Shown here one piece after another: positions 18,337 through 28,663 of a DNA stretch of 64,000 nt (positions are counted from its first letter, which is position 1; every line of letters starts with the position of its first letter). The stretch comes from an uncultured Bacteroidales bacterium. GTDB taxonomy: Bacteria; Bacteroidota; Bacteroidia; Bacteroidales; WCHB1-69. The DNA lies in NCBI GenBank assembly GCA_947169105.1, contig CAMVOL010000010.1:1-64000 (forward strand). Direction: 5' to 3'. Both the position numbers and the translations under genes were made by a program. The notes below the pieces were generated by a model. It worked only from the letters and a program-made list of their open reading frames with translations. It was not told where the DNA came from and ran no database searches.

Positions 18337-20394
18337 TCAGAAGTGGAACAGCACCTGCGCCCTCAGCTCGCTCTTGGTACGCCCGTCAATCTGCGACGGC
18401 CCCGAACTTATCGTGGTACGGTCATCGTAATAGGTTTGTGAGAACCGCAGTTGGATATCAAAGAAAGCATAACCGTAGCTCACCACCAAATAGTAGCGGA
18501 GTCCTTTACCGTAGTAGCTGTTGATGGTGAACGTGTAGAGCAGGTCGCTCTCGTAAGCGTACAGCCGTTCGTCGTAGCTGTCGGTCTGGAAGAAGGCAAC
18601 CCGCGCTTTCACAGCGAAGTCCCACTTCTCGATTTTGACCGCAACATCCTGAAACAGGAGCAGTCCGTTCCAGGCTTTGGCCGAACCCGCCGCATTCACG
18701 GCATAGTCCGCCTCCGTTTTCAGCTTCAGCCACGCCGCCGGTGCACACTCCACCATACATCGGAACCGGTGCTTCCGTATCCGCTCCACCGACTGGTAGT
18801 AGTCCGTGAGTCGGTGGTTCTGTTCCCGCTCTGTAAACCGGTACTTCAGACTCAGGGACAGGTACTTGGAGGCGCTGACGGAGAAAACCGCACCGAAGTC
18901 GAAGCCTCCCGACGGGCTGTCGAGGCGGTAGCGGAGCCACGGGAAACGGTAGTAGTCGGCGAAGAGGTTAAGGGCCGTACGGCGACCCGTCACAAAGTCG
19001 GCGGCAACGTAAGCGCCCCACTCGTTGCTGCCGCCACCCGCCCCAAACCCGGAGCCTTGCAGGGCGACGTAGGATCGGTCATAATAGCGAAACAGCACCG
19101 ACAGCTTGCTGCGCGGGTCGGGGTCGAAGACGGCGCCCTGCACGACCGCAAGCCCCGGCCGAGTCCCGCAGACACTCACCGCTGCCTCCCCGAACAGGAT
19201 GGTCTTGTGCAGAATCATTTTGTAATCCACGCTGCCGTTGAAGACGGACTTCCCCGAAAACCCGTACCTGCGGTACAGCTCGGTGGCGGGTGAGACAGCC
19301 GTTACGAACTGCGTGTTCACCGCCGTTACACCCAGCTCAAAAATCCGCTGGCGGGTGCGGAAATGTGCGCCATAAATACGGTTACGGGTCGCGCCTTTGG
19401 CTGCTATCTCAGAGACGGTGCGGTGATAGCCCGTTGGTGACAAGGAACCCTCGAACCATTCCATCCCGTCGTCGTCCACCGACACCTTGCCGTCGAAGAA
19501 ACGGTGAGAGTAGAAAACGGTGCCTGAGTACGACGCATTTCCCAAGGTGACGGCCGCGCCCCGCAGGAAGCTGCCTTCATTCATCGGGGCGGAGGCACGC
19601 AGTAGCGGCGTGAACTTGCGGATTTGCGCCGCCCCTCCCCCACGGCTCCCCATCGCACGTCCGCCCATCACCAGACCTTGTCCGAAGCCGAGCGTGTAAT
19701 CCCCTATCACACAGTTCCGTAAAACGCCGACATTTTTCACATTCACAAAAAAAGAGTAGTGGTCGAAGCCCTGTTTCTGGCTGCCTCGGAAGAACTCCTC
19801 GCCCGCATCCTTCTCCGCGGCCAACGCCAAGGCAAAATGCTCCCCCGTCTGGAACGAGTACTTGAAGGTGAGGCGCGGCTGACTTCCGGCATAGCCGTTT
19901 CGCGCCGAAGTGTCATAGCCCGCCTGCCTCTCCAGCACCTGACCGTAACGTAACAACAAGTTACTCTTTGACTTACGGAAGAAATCGGCAAATAGTTTCC
20001 TCCCCTTTCGGGTCGGTTGCACCTCCACCCTATCCCAAACCCGCTCCACGTCGGCGCGAGTGAAGCCCTCCACCGCCGCCAGCTCATACACCGTGACCAA
20101 CTCACCATACATTTCTATATATAGCTGCAACTGGTAGTACTGGTAATCCGAAAATCCCAACAACGTGTATGCCACCTCAGCGGGCATATCGTTCAGGTTT
20201 ATCTTTTGCGACTGATACTGAAGAAGTTGTTCCAATTCATCGGTAAAATCAGCCGCACCCTCCTCTTCCGTCATACGCTCCTCGTACGATTCCAGCAGAA
20301 GCTCTTCCACCATCGGTGCAATCGAATCCAACTGTGCTGAAGCCACCCACGGGACGACAACCCACCAAACGAAAATCAACAGTTTTTTCATCAT
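18337..20394 (-). CDS. Helix-hairpin-helix-containing predicted outer-membrane beta-barrel protein
   Basis: Signal peptide, HhH-like INLNDMPAEVAYTLLGFSDYQYYQLQLYIEMYGELVTVYELAAVEGFTRADVERV, then long aromatic/glycine beta-strand region. Confidence 0.7.
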   Translation of the reverse strand: MMKKLLIFVWWVVVPWVASAQLDSIAPMVEELLLESYEERMTEEEGAADFTDELEQLLQYQSQKINLNDMPAEVAYTLLGFSDYQYYQLQLYIEMYGELVTVYELAAVEGFTRADVERVWDRVEVQPTRKGRKLFADFFRKSKSNLLLRYGQVLERQAGYDTSARNGYAGSQPRLTFKYSFQTGEHFALALAAEKDAGEEFFRGSQKQGFDHYSFFVNVKNVGVLRNCVIGDYTLGFGQGLVMGGRAMGSRGGGAAQIRKFTPLLRASAPMNEGSFLRGAAVTLGNASYSGTVFYSHRFFDGKVSVDDDGMEWFEGSLSPTGYHRTVSEIAAKGATRNRIYGAHFRTRQRIFELGVTAVNTQFVTAVSPATELYRRYGFSGKSVFNGSVDYKMILHKTILFGEAAVSVCGTRPGLAVVQGAVFDPDPRSKLSVLFRYYDRSYVALQGSGFGAGGGSNEWGAYVAADFVTGRRTALNLFADYYRFPWLRYRLDSPSGGFDFGAVFSVSASKYLSLSLKYRFTEREQNHRLTDYYQSVERIRKHRFRCMVECAPAAWLKLKTEADYAVNAAGSAKAWNGLLLFQDVAVKIEKWDFAVKARVAFFQTDSYDERLYAYESDLLYTFTINSYYGKGLRYYLVVSYGYAFFDIQLRFSQTYYDDRTTISSGPSQIDGRTKSELRAQVLFHF

Positions 20395-20401
20395 TCACAC
20401 A

Positions 20402-21211
20402 TTATAACAATATTGTAATCCCGGCTCGTGGGACAAAGCCCAGCGGGTGCAGATACCGGCACGACACGCCGAACAGGAAACGCCTATATATCAAGTCGAT
20501 ACAAATCTCCCCCGACGGATCGGGCAAACGTGCCATTGCTGTAAGTATCAGACACTTCACCTTATATTTCACGCCAGCGGAAAAAACGATACGGCTCTTC
20601 AGTTCCCAATCTGCCATTGAAAGCAGCAGGACATTTTGCCCAATCTGGTAGCTAAAGTCCAGATGGAGGCGCACAGGCAGAGGCACCTTCCCCACAATCC
20701 CGTATTTCAGCCGCGCCGGATTATAGACGGAAAAACCGATTCCACAGTTCTTTCCGACCCGTGCATAAAGAGAGACATCGAAGGTAAAGGAGTGTATTGG
20801 CGCACATTCGGAGGCATACGACACAAGATAGTGCGACCGCAGCCCCACTGCGACATGCTTCCCGAAGCTCCGTGCATAACCCACCGACACCGTCACTTCA
20901 CCATAGTGGCGATATCCCGCGCTGGTCACGCCCAACGAAAAGGCATTTTCACGGTATCGGAAAACGGCATCCAACTCTTCCGACATCAGCTCCTTCAAAC
21001 AGAAACGGTTTTCAAACGAGACAGACAGAAAAGAACGCTCCAAAAAAGGGCAAGCCGCCAAATTGTCCAAACCGGACAAACGCAATCCATCGTCTTTTAA
21101 CGAATATTTAATAGGATTATCACTATACGGGACAGTATCGCCATAAACAGTTACAATAAACTGTAAACAAGATAAAAGCAATAGTATTCTTGCTGCGATT
21201 TTAAAAAACAT
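20402..21211 (-). CDS. Hypothetical predicted outer-membrane protein downstream-coupled to the HhH barrel
   Basis: Leader FFKIAARILLLLSCLQFIVTVYG and strand-rich sequence; 7 bp from the next gene on the same strand. Confidence 0.55.
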   Translation of the reverse strand: MFFKIAARILLLLSCLQFIVTVYGDTVPYSDNPIKYSLKDDGLRLSGLDNLAACPFLERSFLSVSFENRFCLKELMSEELDAVFRYRENAFSLGVTSAGYRHYGEVTVSVGYARSFGKHVAVGLRSHYLVSYASECAPIHSFTFDVSLYARVGKNCGIGFSVYNPARLKYGIVGKVPLPVRLHLDFSYQIGQNVLLLSMADWELKSRIVFSAGVKYKVKCLILTAMARLPDPSGEICIDLIYRRFLFGVSCRYLHPLGFVPRAGITILL

Positions 21212-21331
21212 AATGGTTAATTTTAACAGCACAAAGATACTATAACGGAGTTGGCAATTTCAAGGGGTGTTGATAACTTTTTTTATTTTTCCTATTCTAC
21301 TGATTTTGAGAAGATATTAGAAATTTTGGTG

Positions 21332-21339
21332 TACTTTTG
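21332..21339 (+). promoter_or_regulatory. -7 element TACTTTTG upstream of NfeD-like gene
   Basis: gtacttttgccgcgc; overlaps the TTG that the ORF track uses as a start. Confidence 0.7.
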
Positions 21340-21357
21340 CCGCGCAAAATCGCGATT

Positions 21358-22707
21358 ATGAAAAAAATTGTTATCTCATTTTTCGGAGTTTTATCCCTCC
21401 TTCTCGGAACTTTCCGTGCAACCGCACAAGAGAACATCTACTATTATAAAATTGACGAAGAGATTGCCAAACCGGCGCTTCGCAAGACCCAGCTGGCATT
21501 AAAGGAGGCTACCGAAGGAAATTTCAATTACATATTCTTGGAAATGAATACGTTTGGAGGCGAATTAGCATCCGCTGATGAGATTCGGACTTTGCTTTTG
21601 GACGCACCGATGCCGGTAATTGCCTTCATCAACAACAACGCAGCCTCGGCGGGCGCACTGATCACCATCGCGTGCGACAGCATCTATATGGCACCCGGAG
21701 CCTCCATTGGAGCGGCTTCCGTAGTGAACCAAGCGGGCGAAATCATGCCCGACAAGTACCAGTCATATATGCGGTCGCTGATGCGGGCGACAGCGGAACG
21801 CAACGGCCGCAACCCGCAGATTGCGGAAGCGATGGTGGACCCCGACACCTACGTAGAGGACGTTTCTGAAGCTGGTAAAGTACTGACTTTCACCACAAAT
21901 GAAGCCATCGAAAACGGTTTTTGCGAAGGTGAAGCTTCCACCCGTGAAGCCGCCATTCGTGCCGCCGGCATCTCCGATTACAGCATCACGGAACAGAACC
22001 TCAGCTGGATTGAAAAGGTCATCAACTTTTTGGTCAGTCCCGTAGTCAGCAGCATTCTGATCATGATGATGGTCGGAGGCATCTACTTTGAGTTGCAGTC
22101 GCCCGGACTGGGACTGCCCATCATCATCGCTCTCATTGGTGCGGTGCTGTTTTTTGCGCCGCACTACCTGCAAGGGCTGGCCGACCACTGGGAAATCCTG
22201 CTGTTCATCGGCGGGTTGGCATTGCTCATCCTTGAAATATTCGTCATTCCGGGCTTCGGTGTGGCGGGCATCAGCGGCATCGTCCTGATGGTGACCTCGC
22301 TCGTCTTCGCCATGATCTTCAACATCGGCTTCGACTTCCATTTCGCGCCAAAGGGTTCCATTGTTTCCAACTTCTTCTATGTCGTTTCCGCCCTCATCAT
22401 CGGATTCTTTATCTCGTTGTGGCTCAGCAAGAAAGTTTTTCTAATGAAGACCAAATATGGTGTACTTGCCTTGGACACCGAACTGAAAGAGACCGACGGA
22501 TTCACCTCCGTTGACAACCATCTTTCGGAATTGGTCGGCAAGGAGGGCACGGCGCTGACCTTCATGCGTCCGGCAGGGAAAGTGGAGATTGACGGGGAAA
22601 TTTACGATGCGGTCACGGATATGGGCGTGGTGGAGCAAGGCACGACCGTGCGGGTGGTAAAGTTCGAGAACGCCCAGCTGGTGGTGGAAAAGGAAACGAA
22701 TGTTTAA
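21358..22707 (+). CDS. NfeD family protein (membrane-bound ClpP-class serine protease)
   Basis: NNNAASAGALITIACDSIYMAPGASIGAASVV; C-terminal NfeD/OB region. Confidence 0.93.
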   Translation: MKKIVISFFGVLSLLLGTFRATAQENIYYYKIDEEIAKPALRKTQLALKEATEGNFNYIFLEMNTFGGELASADEIRTLLLDAPMPVIAFINNNAASAGALITIACDSIYMAPGASIGAASVVNQAGEIMPDKYQSYMRSLMRATAERNGRNPQIAEAMVDPDTYVEDVSEAGKVLTFTTNEAIENGFCEGEASTREAAIRAAGISDYSITEQNLSWIEKVINFLVSPVVSSILIMMMVGGIYFELQSPGLGLPIIIALIGAVLFFAPHYLQGLADHWEILLFIGGLALLILEIFVIPGFGVAGISGIVLMVTSLVFAMIFNIGFDFHFAPKGSIVSNFFYVVSALIIGFFISLWLSKKVFLMKTKYGVLALDTELKETDGFTSVDNHLSELVGKEGTALTFMRPAGKVEIDGEIYDAVTDMGVVEQGTTVRVVKFENAQLVVEKETNV

Positions 22708-22714
22708 GTCCCCC

Positions 22715-23611
22715 TTATTTGTGCTTCTTCATCGCACTTGACTTGCTGTACTGAGGATGGCCGCCATTACCCAAATTGGAGCGGTTGCGCATTTTCTTGT
22801 ACTTGCGAGTGACACCGTCGTCCTTGAGGGCATCGTTGGCAGTGGCGTAACGCGGGTTAGCACCACGGCGTGGGATAAAGTCAAATTGGTAACTCACCCC
22901 TATCATCGTATTCCAAACACCTTCAAATGAAGGCTTTGGCGAAGCGTATGCGTCCAAATAGTCATTGGCGACCCACGTGATGCCCGTCTCGAAAAAGACC
23001 CGCAGCTCCGGCAGTGGACGGAAGCCGACCCCAAGCGCAACGGGCAGTGCAAAAGCGCAACGGTAGCCCGCCGCCTTGCTGACGGTGCCGTCGGCAGCGA
23101 GATCCGCCGTCGGGAAACAATGCACCACATCACCGGTAACCGCATTGCGAAGCGTGGAGCGAAAAGCATAAATGCCCAAACCGAATTTCGGATACAGAGA
23201 CCAGTTAGTGCTGAGGTTGGCCATTGACAATACATCCAACGAGTTGGAAATCACCACTTCCGTGTTCCACGAAGTGCGAAAAGCAAGATTCTCATATTTG
23301 TCGGCACCCGACACACGCCCAAACTTGAAGTCCAAAGCCAAGGTCCAGAACGGGGTCATCCGTTTTCCGAAATAGCCCCCAACCACAACATGCCGGTCCT
23401 TATAGAAGGAACGTTGGAACGGCGTGGCGGGAAAAATCTTGTTGGTATTGTCATTCACATCGCCATAAAAAGAATTCACGCCGATAGACAAGCCACCCTC
23501 CCACGACTCATAATCGTTATAAAAATAATAGTTATCTGTTTGAGAATCTGCCGTATAGAATAGGGTGAACAACAAAAGGGTTACGGCGATTCCTCGAATA
23601 GTTTTAAACAT
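22715..23611 (-). CDS. Predicted outer-membrane beta-barrel protein
   Basis: Signal peptide and repeated amphipathic strands. Confidence 0.55.
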   Translation of the reverse strand: MFKTIRGIAVTLLLFTLFYTADSQTDNYYFYNDYESWEGGLSIGVNSFYGDVNDNTNKIFPATPFQRSFYKDRHVVVGGYFGKRMTPFWTLALDFKFGRVSGADKYENLAFRTSWNTEVVISNSLDVLSMANLSTNWSLYPKFGLGIYAFRSTLRNAVTGDVVHCFPTADLAADGTVSKAAGYRCAFALPVALGVGFRPLPELRVFFETGITWVANDYLDAYASPKPSFEGVWNTMIGVSYQFDFIPRRGANPRYATANDALKDDGVTRKYKKMRNRSNLGNGGHPQYSKSSAMKKHK

Positions 23612-23613
23612 TG

Positions 23614-25221
23614 TCAGAATCCATTAAAGGTTAGAAAAATGGTCGGCAAAAGTAATAAAAATCCAATAATAATTAGAGCCAGAATAAACGGAAAAATAAA
23701 TTTCGCCCACTTTGCGTATGGGATGCGGGCAATGCCCAATGCGCCGATGAGCACGCCGGAGGTCGGGGTGATCATATTGGTGAAGCCGTCGCCGAATTGG
23801 AAAGCCAGCACGTTCACCTGACGGGAGACACCGACCAGGTCGGAAAATTCGGCCATCATCGGGATGGTGAGCGCGGCTTTGGCCGAACCCGACGGAATTA
23901 TCAAGTTCAACAGGTTCTGTATCACATACATCCCGCCCACAGCACCCACTTTGCCGCTGTCGGCCACCAACTGCGAAGCACTATATAATATAGTATCAAT
24001 AATCCGGCCCTCCTGCAGCACGACGATGATACCGCCCGCCATCCCGACCACTAACGCCGCGGTCATAATGTCCTTGCAGCCATCCAAGAACTGCCGGATG
24101 ATCTGGTCGAACCGGGTGCCGAAGGCAAAGCCCGCCGCCAAGCCCATCGCGAGGAACAGCCCGGCAATCTCGCCCACATACCAGCCGTAGCCAAGCACCC
24201 CGACCACCAGAATCACGATGGTGAGGAAGAGCAGCATCAGCACCGACCCGTGGACGGAACGGTAGGTGGCGTATGCGCCCAATGCTATGTAAACGAAGGC
24301 GATAACGGGAAACAGCACCATACTGTGCGTGCCGCCGCCCACGGTGATTTCCGTCTGCGGGAAACGGACGGACAAATAGACCAGCAGCAGCGAAACCAGC
24401 CCGAAGACCACCCACGCGGCAACGCCCGACTTCTGCGTCTGCTGCTCGGTGGACTGCACGGCCGTATTGCGCCAGTAGGCGTCCTCCTCATACATAAACG
24501 AACTATGCGGATTGCGTTTCACCTTTGCCGCATAGATGAGCGTGAAGGTGATGGCAATGACCGTCAGCAGGATCCAGCAGAAGAAGCGGTACTCCATCCC
24601 TGAAAAGGGCTGGAGTCCGGAAAGTCCTTGCGCGATGCCGATGGTGAAGGGATTGAAGAGGGCGCCGGCAAACCCGACATGGGCGGCCACATAGCACATC
24701 AGCAGGCCCGTCACCGAGTCGTAGCCCATGGAGATGGCCAACGGCACGAAGATGACCACGAAGGCGAGTGTCTCCTCGCTCATTCCAAAGATGGCCCCGA
24801 ACGAACTGAACAACAGCATTATAAGGATGATAACGAGATTGTTGACGCCGATTTTTTGGAAAAACTTCCGTTTTTGCAGCCGGTTCGTGAAGTTCAGGAA
24901 CGAATAGATGCCGACATTGACGGCATTGGTGGTGTTCAGGACCCAGAAGGCGCCGCCGATCATCAGGATGAAGACGATGATGTTGGCGCTTTTCTTGAAG
25001 CCCTCGTAGAAGGCGGTGAAAATCTGCCACGTCTGGGGCTGGTGGTCCACCGCGTGGTAGGAGTCGGCGACGACCACATCCTTGGTGGCGCCGTCCACCA
25101 CGACGGTCTGCCGCTCGAACTCGCCGCCGGGCACGAACCAGGTGAGGGCGGCGCAAGCAACCACGATAGCAAAAACAATGGTGAAGGTATGGGGAATCTT
25201 GAACTTTGAAGCCATAAGCAT
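23614..25221 (-). CDS. YfcC family (C4-dicarboxylate/basic amino acid antiporter-like) membrane transporter
   Basis: KIPHTFTIVFAIVVACAALTWFVPGGEFER; NLLNLIIPSGSAKAALTIPMMAEFSDLVGVSRQ. Confidence 0.85.
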   Translation of the reverse strand: MLMASKFKIPHTFTIVFAIVVACAALTWFVPGGEFERQTVVVDGATKDVVVADSYHAVDHQPQTWQIFTAFYEGFKKSANIIVFILMIGGAFWVLNTTNAVNVGIYSFLNFTNRLQKRKFFQKIGVNNLVIILIMLLFSSFGAIFGMSEETLAFVVIFVPLAISMGYDSVTGLLMCYVAAHVGFAGALFNPFTIGIAQGLSGLQPFSGMEYRFFCWILLTVIAITFTLIYAAKVKRNPHSSFMYEEDAYWRNTAVQSTEQQTQKSGVAAWVVFGLVSLLLVYLSVRFPQTEITVGGGTHSMVLFPVIAFVYIALGAYATYRSVHGSVLMLLFLTIVILVVGVLGYGWYVGEIAGLFLAMGLAAGFAFGTRFDQIIRQFLDGCKDIMTAALVVGMAGGIIVVLQEGRIIDTILYSASQLVADSGKVGAVGGMYVIQNLLNLIIPSGSAKAALTIPMMAEFSDLVGVSRQVNVLAFQFGDGFTNMITPTSGVLIGALGIARIPYAKWAKFIFPFILALIIIGFLLLLPTIFLTFNGF

Positions 25222-25272
25222 TCGGAATTGAAACAGGCCGCAAAGGTACAACTAAATTTCCAACTAAAGTCG

Positions 25273-25280
25273 TATCTTTG
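25273..25280 (+). promoter_or_regulatory. -7 element TATCTTTG
   Basis: gtcgtatctttgccgcc, 26 nt upstream of an in-frame GTG. Confidence 0.65.
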
Positions 25281-25305
25281 CCGCCCATTTGTAAACTGCG
25301 AAATA

Positions 25306-28300
25306 GTGTCTTCATATACACATACGACCAACCGTTTTTCAGCTGTCCTCGCGGCGGTGCTCGCCACGTGCCTGCTGCTGTCGGTGGGCACGTCCAACGC
25401 GCAGTTCTACAACGGCTCGCAACTCTCCTTCGGGAAAAACCGCGTGCAGTACCAGAAACAGAACTGGCAGTACTACCGCACCACCCAGTTCGATGTCTAT
25501 TTCTATCCGACGGGAAAACAGCTGGCGGAATACACGCTGGAGGAAGCACCAAAGGTGATTGACGAAATCGAACGGATGTTCAACTTTACCGCCACCAAGA
25601 AAATCCAGTTCATCGTTTACAATACCCAATCCGATTTTCGGGAATCGAATTTCGCTTACGACAACGACGATTTTTACAACCAAGGCGGAATCACAAATAT
25701 TTACGGCACAAAGATTTATCTCTATTTCGACGGAAACCGCACCCACTTTGACAAGATGATACAGGCGGGCGTGACGAACCTGTACGCACACTGGATCATC
25801 AACGGGAGTTCAGTCGGGGCCAACATCTCCAGCGACTACCTTCTGGATGTGCCAAACTGGTATTTTTCGGGATTATCTTCTTATATTTCAGAAAATTGGA
25901 GCAGTGAGACTGACGCTTACGTCAAAAACGGCATCTTGTCGCAGCGGTACGCCGACTTCGACGAGCTGACACCCGTAGAGGCGACTTACGCCGGCCATTC
26001 GCTGTGGAAGTATGTCGCTGACATGTTCGGCGAGAGCGCCATCCCTGCCATTTTGTATGCCACCCGCTCCGCACGCAGCCACGAACGGGGGTTCTATAAC
26101 GTCACCAGCCGCCCTTTCAAACAGTTGCTAATCGACTGGTACCGGCATTATTACGTCATTTACAAGAAGGACATCAAGCGCGAAAAGCCCGAGGACGACG
26201 GACTCCTCGCACGCGCCAAACGGAGCAGGGACTACCGCCAGTTCCGGCTCGCGCCCGACGGCAAAAGTTACGCCTACGTCACCAACGAGGCTGGCAAGGT
26301 CATCATTTGGCTCAAGACGGAGAACGACAAGAAACCGCGCCGCATTTTCAGCCGCTACCAGAAGACAGAGGACAAGCCGGACCTCACCTTCCCGCTGCTC
26401 GCATGGCACCCTAACGGCGACGTGCTCGCCTTCACCCTCGAGGATGCCGGCCGCTGCTACTACTACCCGTACAAAGTCAGCGAACGGAAGCACGATAAGA
26501 GAATCCTGATTGATGTGGAGAAAATCACCGACTTCGCCTTCTCGCCCGACGGAAAACTCATCGCTTTCTCCGGATTCCTGAAGGGGCAGTCCGACATCTT
26601 TGTCTATAGTCTCCGCGCCCGCTCGTTCCAGAACATCACCAACGACTTCTACGACGACTACGCGCCGCGCTTTTTCAACGGGAGCAAGCAGATCGTCTTC
26701 TCCTCCAACCGCCCCGACAACCGCCTGCACCCCAAGGAGAACTTCCGGAACCTCTCCCCACAAAAGACCTACGACCTGTTCGTCTATAACTATGCCGACA
26801 AGGACACGACGCTGCTGCGGGTCACCTACACGCCCGACGCGAACGAGACGGGAGCACGCGCCATTGACGGACGTACGCTCACCTTCCTGAGCGACGCCAA
26901 CGGGATCAACAACCGCTACACCGCCCGTTTCGACAGCGCCATCAGCACCATCGACACCGCCATCCACTACGCTTATTACGCACAGAACCAGCCGAATACG
27001 GACTACGCCTACAGCATTTTCGAGCAGGACTACAATCCGGCGACGGGCGAAGTGGCGGAAATTATTTTGCGGAAGGGTGCGAAACGGCTCCATATCAAAC
27101 CGTTCCAGCCAGAGACGACGATAGCGACTCCGTCCGATGCTCCCTATATAGAGAAGATGCGGCACGACAAGGCACGGAAGGACAGCATTGCGGCGGCGAA
27201 CCGGCTGAAGTTCGGCAGCAGCACCGCCCCACGGCACCGTTTCCGCCAGCTGCACCTCAGCGACCTGAAACGTTCCAGTGCGCCCAACGCAGAAGTTAAC
27301 GACGACCGTCCATTTACGTCCGACACCGCCGCTGTCGAACACTACGCCGCCCGCAACTACTACACCCAGTTCACTGTCAACAAACTGATTACGCAGGCCG
27401 ACTTCAGCTTCTTGAACACGACGTACCAGCAGTTCACCGGCGGCACCTCACCCGTCTATCTCAACACGGGCATCAACGCCCTCGTGATGGTCGGCATCAA
27501 CGACCTGTTCGAGGATTACCGCATCACCGGCGGCTTCCGTCTCTCCTTCGACCTCAAGAGCAACGAGGTGATGGTCAGCTACGAGGATCTCCACCGCCGG
27601 CTCGACCATCAGGTGGTCTTCTACCGACAGAGCATCAAGGACATCATTGATTATTATTACTATAAACAATATTCCAACAGCCTCTTTTACATTATAAAAT
27701 ACCCGTTTGACAAGCTGAACAGCCTGCGTCTCACACTGACGGGACGGTACGAGAAGTTCGTGATGGCGGGACTGAACGACTATTCGTTAGCGGCGGCGGA
27801 CGAGCGGCACTTCTGGGGGGGAGCCAAGCTGGAATACGTTTTCGATTCCTCCAAAGAGCTGTGTACCAACCTGTGGCGCGGCAGCAAAATCAAGGTTTTC
27901 GGCGAGTATCAGCACCGCATTGACCGCGACAACATGCACCTTTTTGTGGTGGGGTTCGATGCCCGCAAGTCGGTGAAGGTCTATCGCAACATGACGTGGG
28001 CAACGCGCATTGCCGCCAGCACCAACTTCGGCACCAGCCGCCTCGTCTATTACATGGGCGGCGTGGACAACTGGATTTTCGCCAAATTCAACAGTGACAT
28101 CTGGGTGGATCTCAGCAAGAACTACGCCTACCAGACGTTGGCGACGAATATGCGCGGCTTCCAGCAGAACATCCGCAACGGCACTTCTTTCATATTGATT
28201 AGCACGGAGTTGCGAATCCCATTTGTACAGCTGATTGCCCGTCGGCAGTTGGCGAACCAGCTGCTCAATTCGCTACAATTGGTAGCTTTCGGCGACTTTG

Positions 28301-28548
28301 GAACGGCGTGGACGGGACTCACTCCCTATTCGGAGGACAACTGTCTCTATACGAGGTGGGTGACTGCCGGCGACATCACCGCGATGGTGAAGCGGCAAGT
28401 GGAGCCGTTTGTCGGCGGGTTCGGCCTCGGGCTGCGGGCAAAACTGTTCGGTTATTTCCTGCGCCTTGATTATGCTTGGGGCGTGGAAGATTACAAAATC
28501 AAGGAAAAACGGGGGATGCTTCTCTTCTCCATTGGCCTTGATTTTTAA
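25306..28548 (+). CDS. Large secreted protein with PD40/TolB-like beta-propeller and C-terminal beta-barrel-like region
   Basis: GTG start gives signal peptide (M)SSYTHTTNRFSAVLAAVLATCLLLSVGTSNAQ; propeller repeats LAPDGKSYAYV, FSPDGKLIAFSG, IVFSSNRPDNRL; C-terminal strands ending SIGLDF. Confidence 0.75.
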   Translation: MSSYTHTTNRFSAVLAAVLATCLLLSVGTSNAQFYNGSQLSFGKNRVQYQKQNWQYYRTTQFDVYFYPTGKQLAEYTLEEAPKVIDEIERMFNFTATKKIQFIVYNTQSDFRESNFAYDNDDFYNQGGITNIYGTKIYLYFDGNRTHFDKMIQAGVTNLYAHWIINGSSVGANISSDYLLDVPNWYFSGLSSYISENWSSETDAYVKNGILSQRYADFDELTPVEATYAGHSLWKYVADMFGESAIPAILYATRSARSHERGFYNVTSRPFKQLLIDWYRHYYVIYKKDIKREKPEDDGLLARAKRSRDYRQFRLAPDGKSYAYVTNEAGKVIIWLKTENDKKPRRIFSRYQKTEDKPDLTFPLLAWHPNGDVLAFTLEDAGRCYYYPYKVSERKHDKRILIDVEKITDFAFSPDGKLIAFSGFLKGQSDIFVYSLRARSFQNITNDFYDDYAPRFFNGSKQIVFSSNRPDNRLHPKENFRNLSPQKTYDLFVYNYADKDTTLLRVTYTPDANETGARAIDGRTLTFLSDANGINNRYTARFDSAISTIDTAIHYAYYAQNQPNTDYAYSIFEQDYNPATGEVAEIILRKGAKRLHIKPFQPETTIATPSDAPYIEKMRHDKARKDSIAAANRLKFGSSTAPRHRFRQLHLSDLKRSSAPNAEVNDDRPFTSDTAAVEHYAARNYYTQFTVNKLITQADFSFLNTTYQQFTGGTSPVYLNTGINALVMVGINDLFEDYRITGGFRLSFDLKSNEVMVSYEDLHRRLDHQVVFYRQSIKDIIDYYYYKQYSNSLFYIIKYPFDKLNSLRLTLTGRYEKFVMAGLNDYSLAAADERHFWGGAKLEYVFDSSKELCTNLWRGSKIKVFGEYQHRIDRDNMHLFVVGFDARKSVKVYRNMTWATRIAASTNFGTSRLVYYMGGVDNWIFAKFNSDIWVDLSKNYAYQTLATNMRGFQQNIRNGTSFILISTELRIPFVQLIARRQLANQLLNSLQLVAFGDFGTAWTGLTPYSEDNCLYTRWVTAGDITAMVKRQVEPFVGGFGLGLRAKLFGYFLRLDYAWGVEDYKIKEKRGMLLFSIGLDF

Positions 28549-28617
28549 TGGAAAACCCTCAAAATCATAATTTTTCAAAAAATAATCAGACCCAATCCAT
28601 TATTCGCAAGAATTTTG

Positions 28618-28625
28618 TATTTTTG
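28618..28625 (+). promoter_or_regulatory. -7 element TATTTTTG upstream of C10 peptidase
   Basis: ttttgtatttttgcccgc. Confidence 0.7.
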
Positions 28626-28663
28626 CCCGCTTAATTTGCAATTAGTAATTTAAACAATATTGT

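Noticed and set aside
26128-27342. 404-aa minus-strand ORF antisense to the PD40 protein
   Set aside because: Codon-bias shadow; no motifs.
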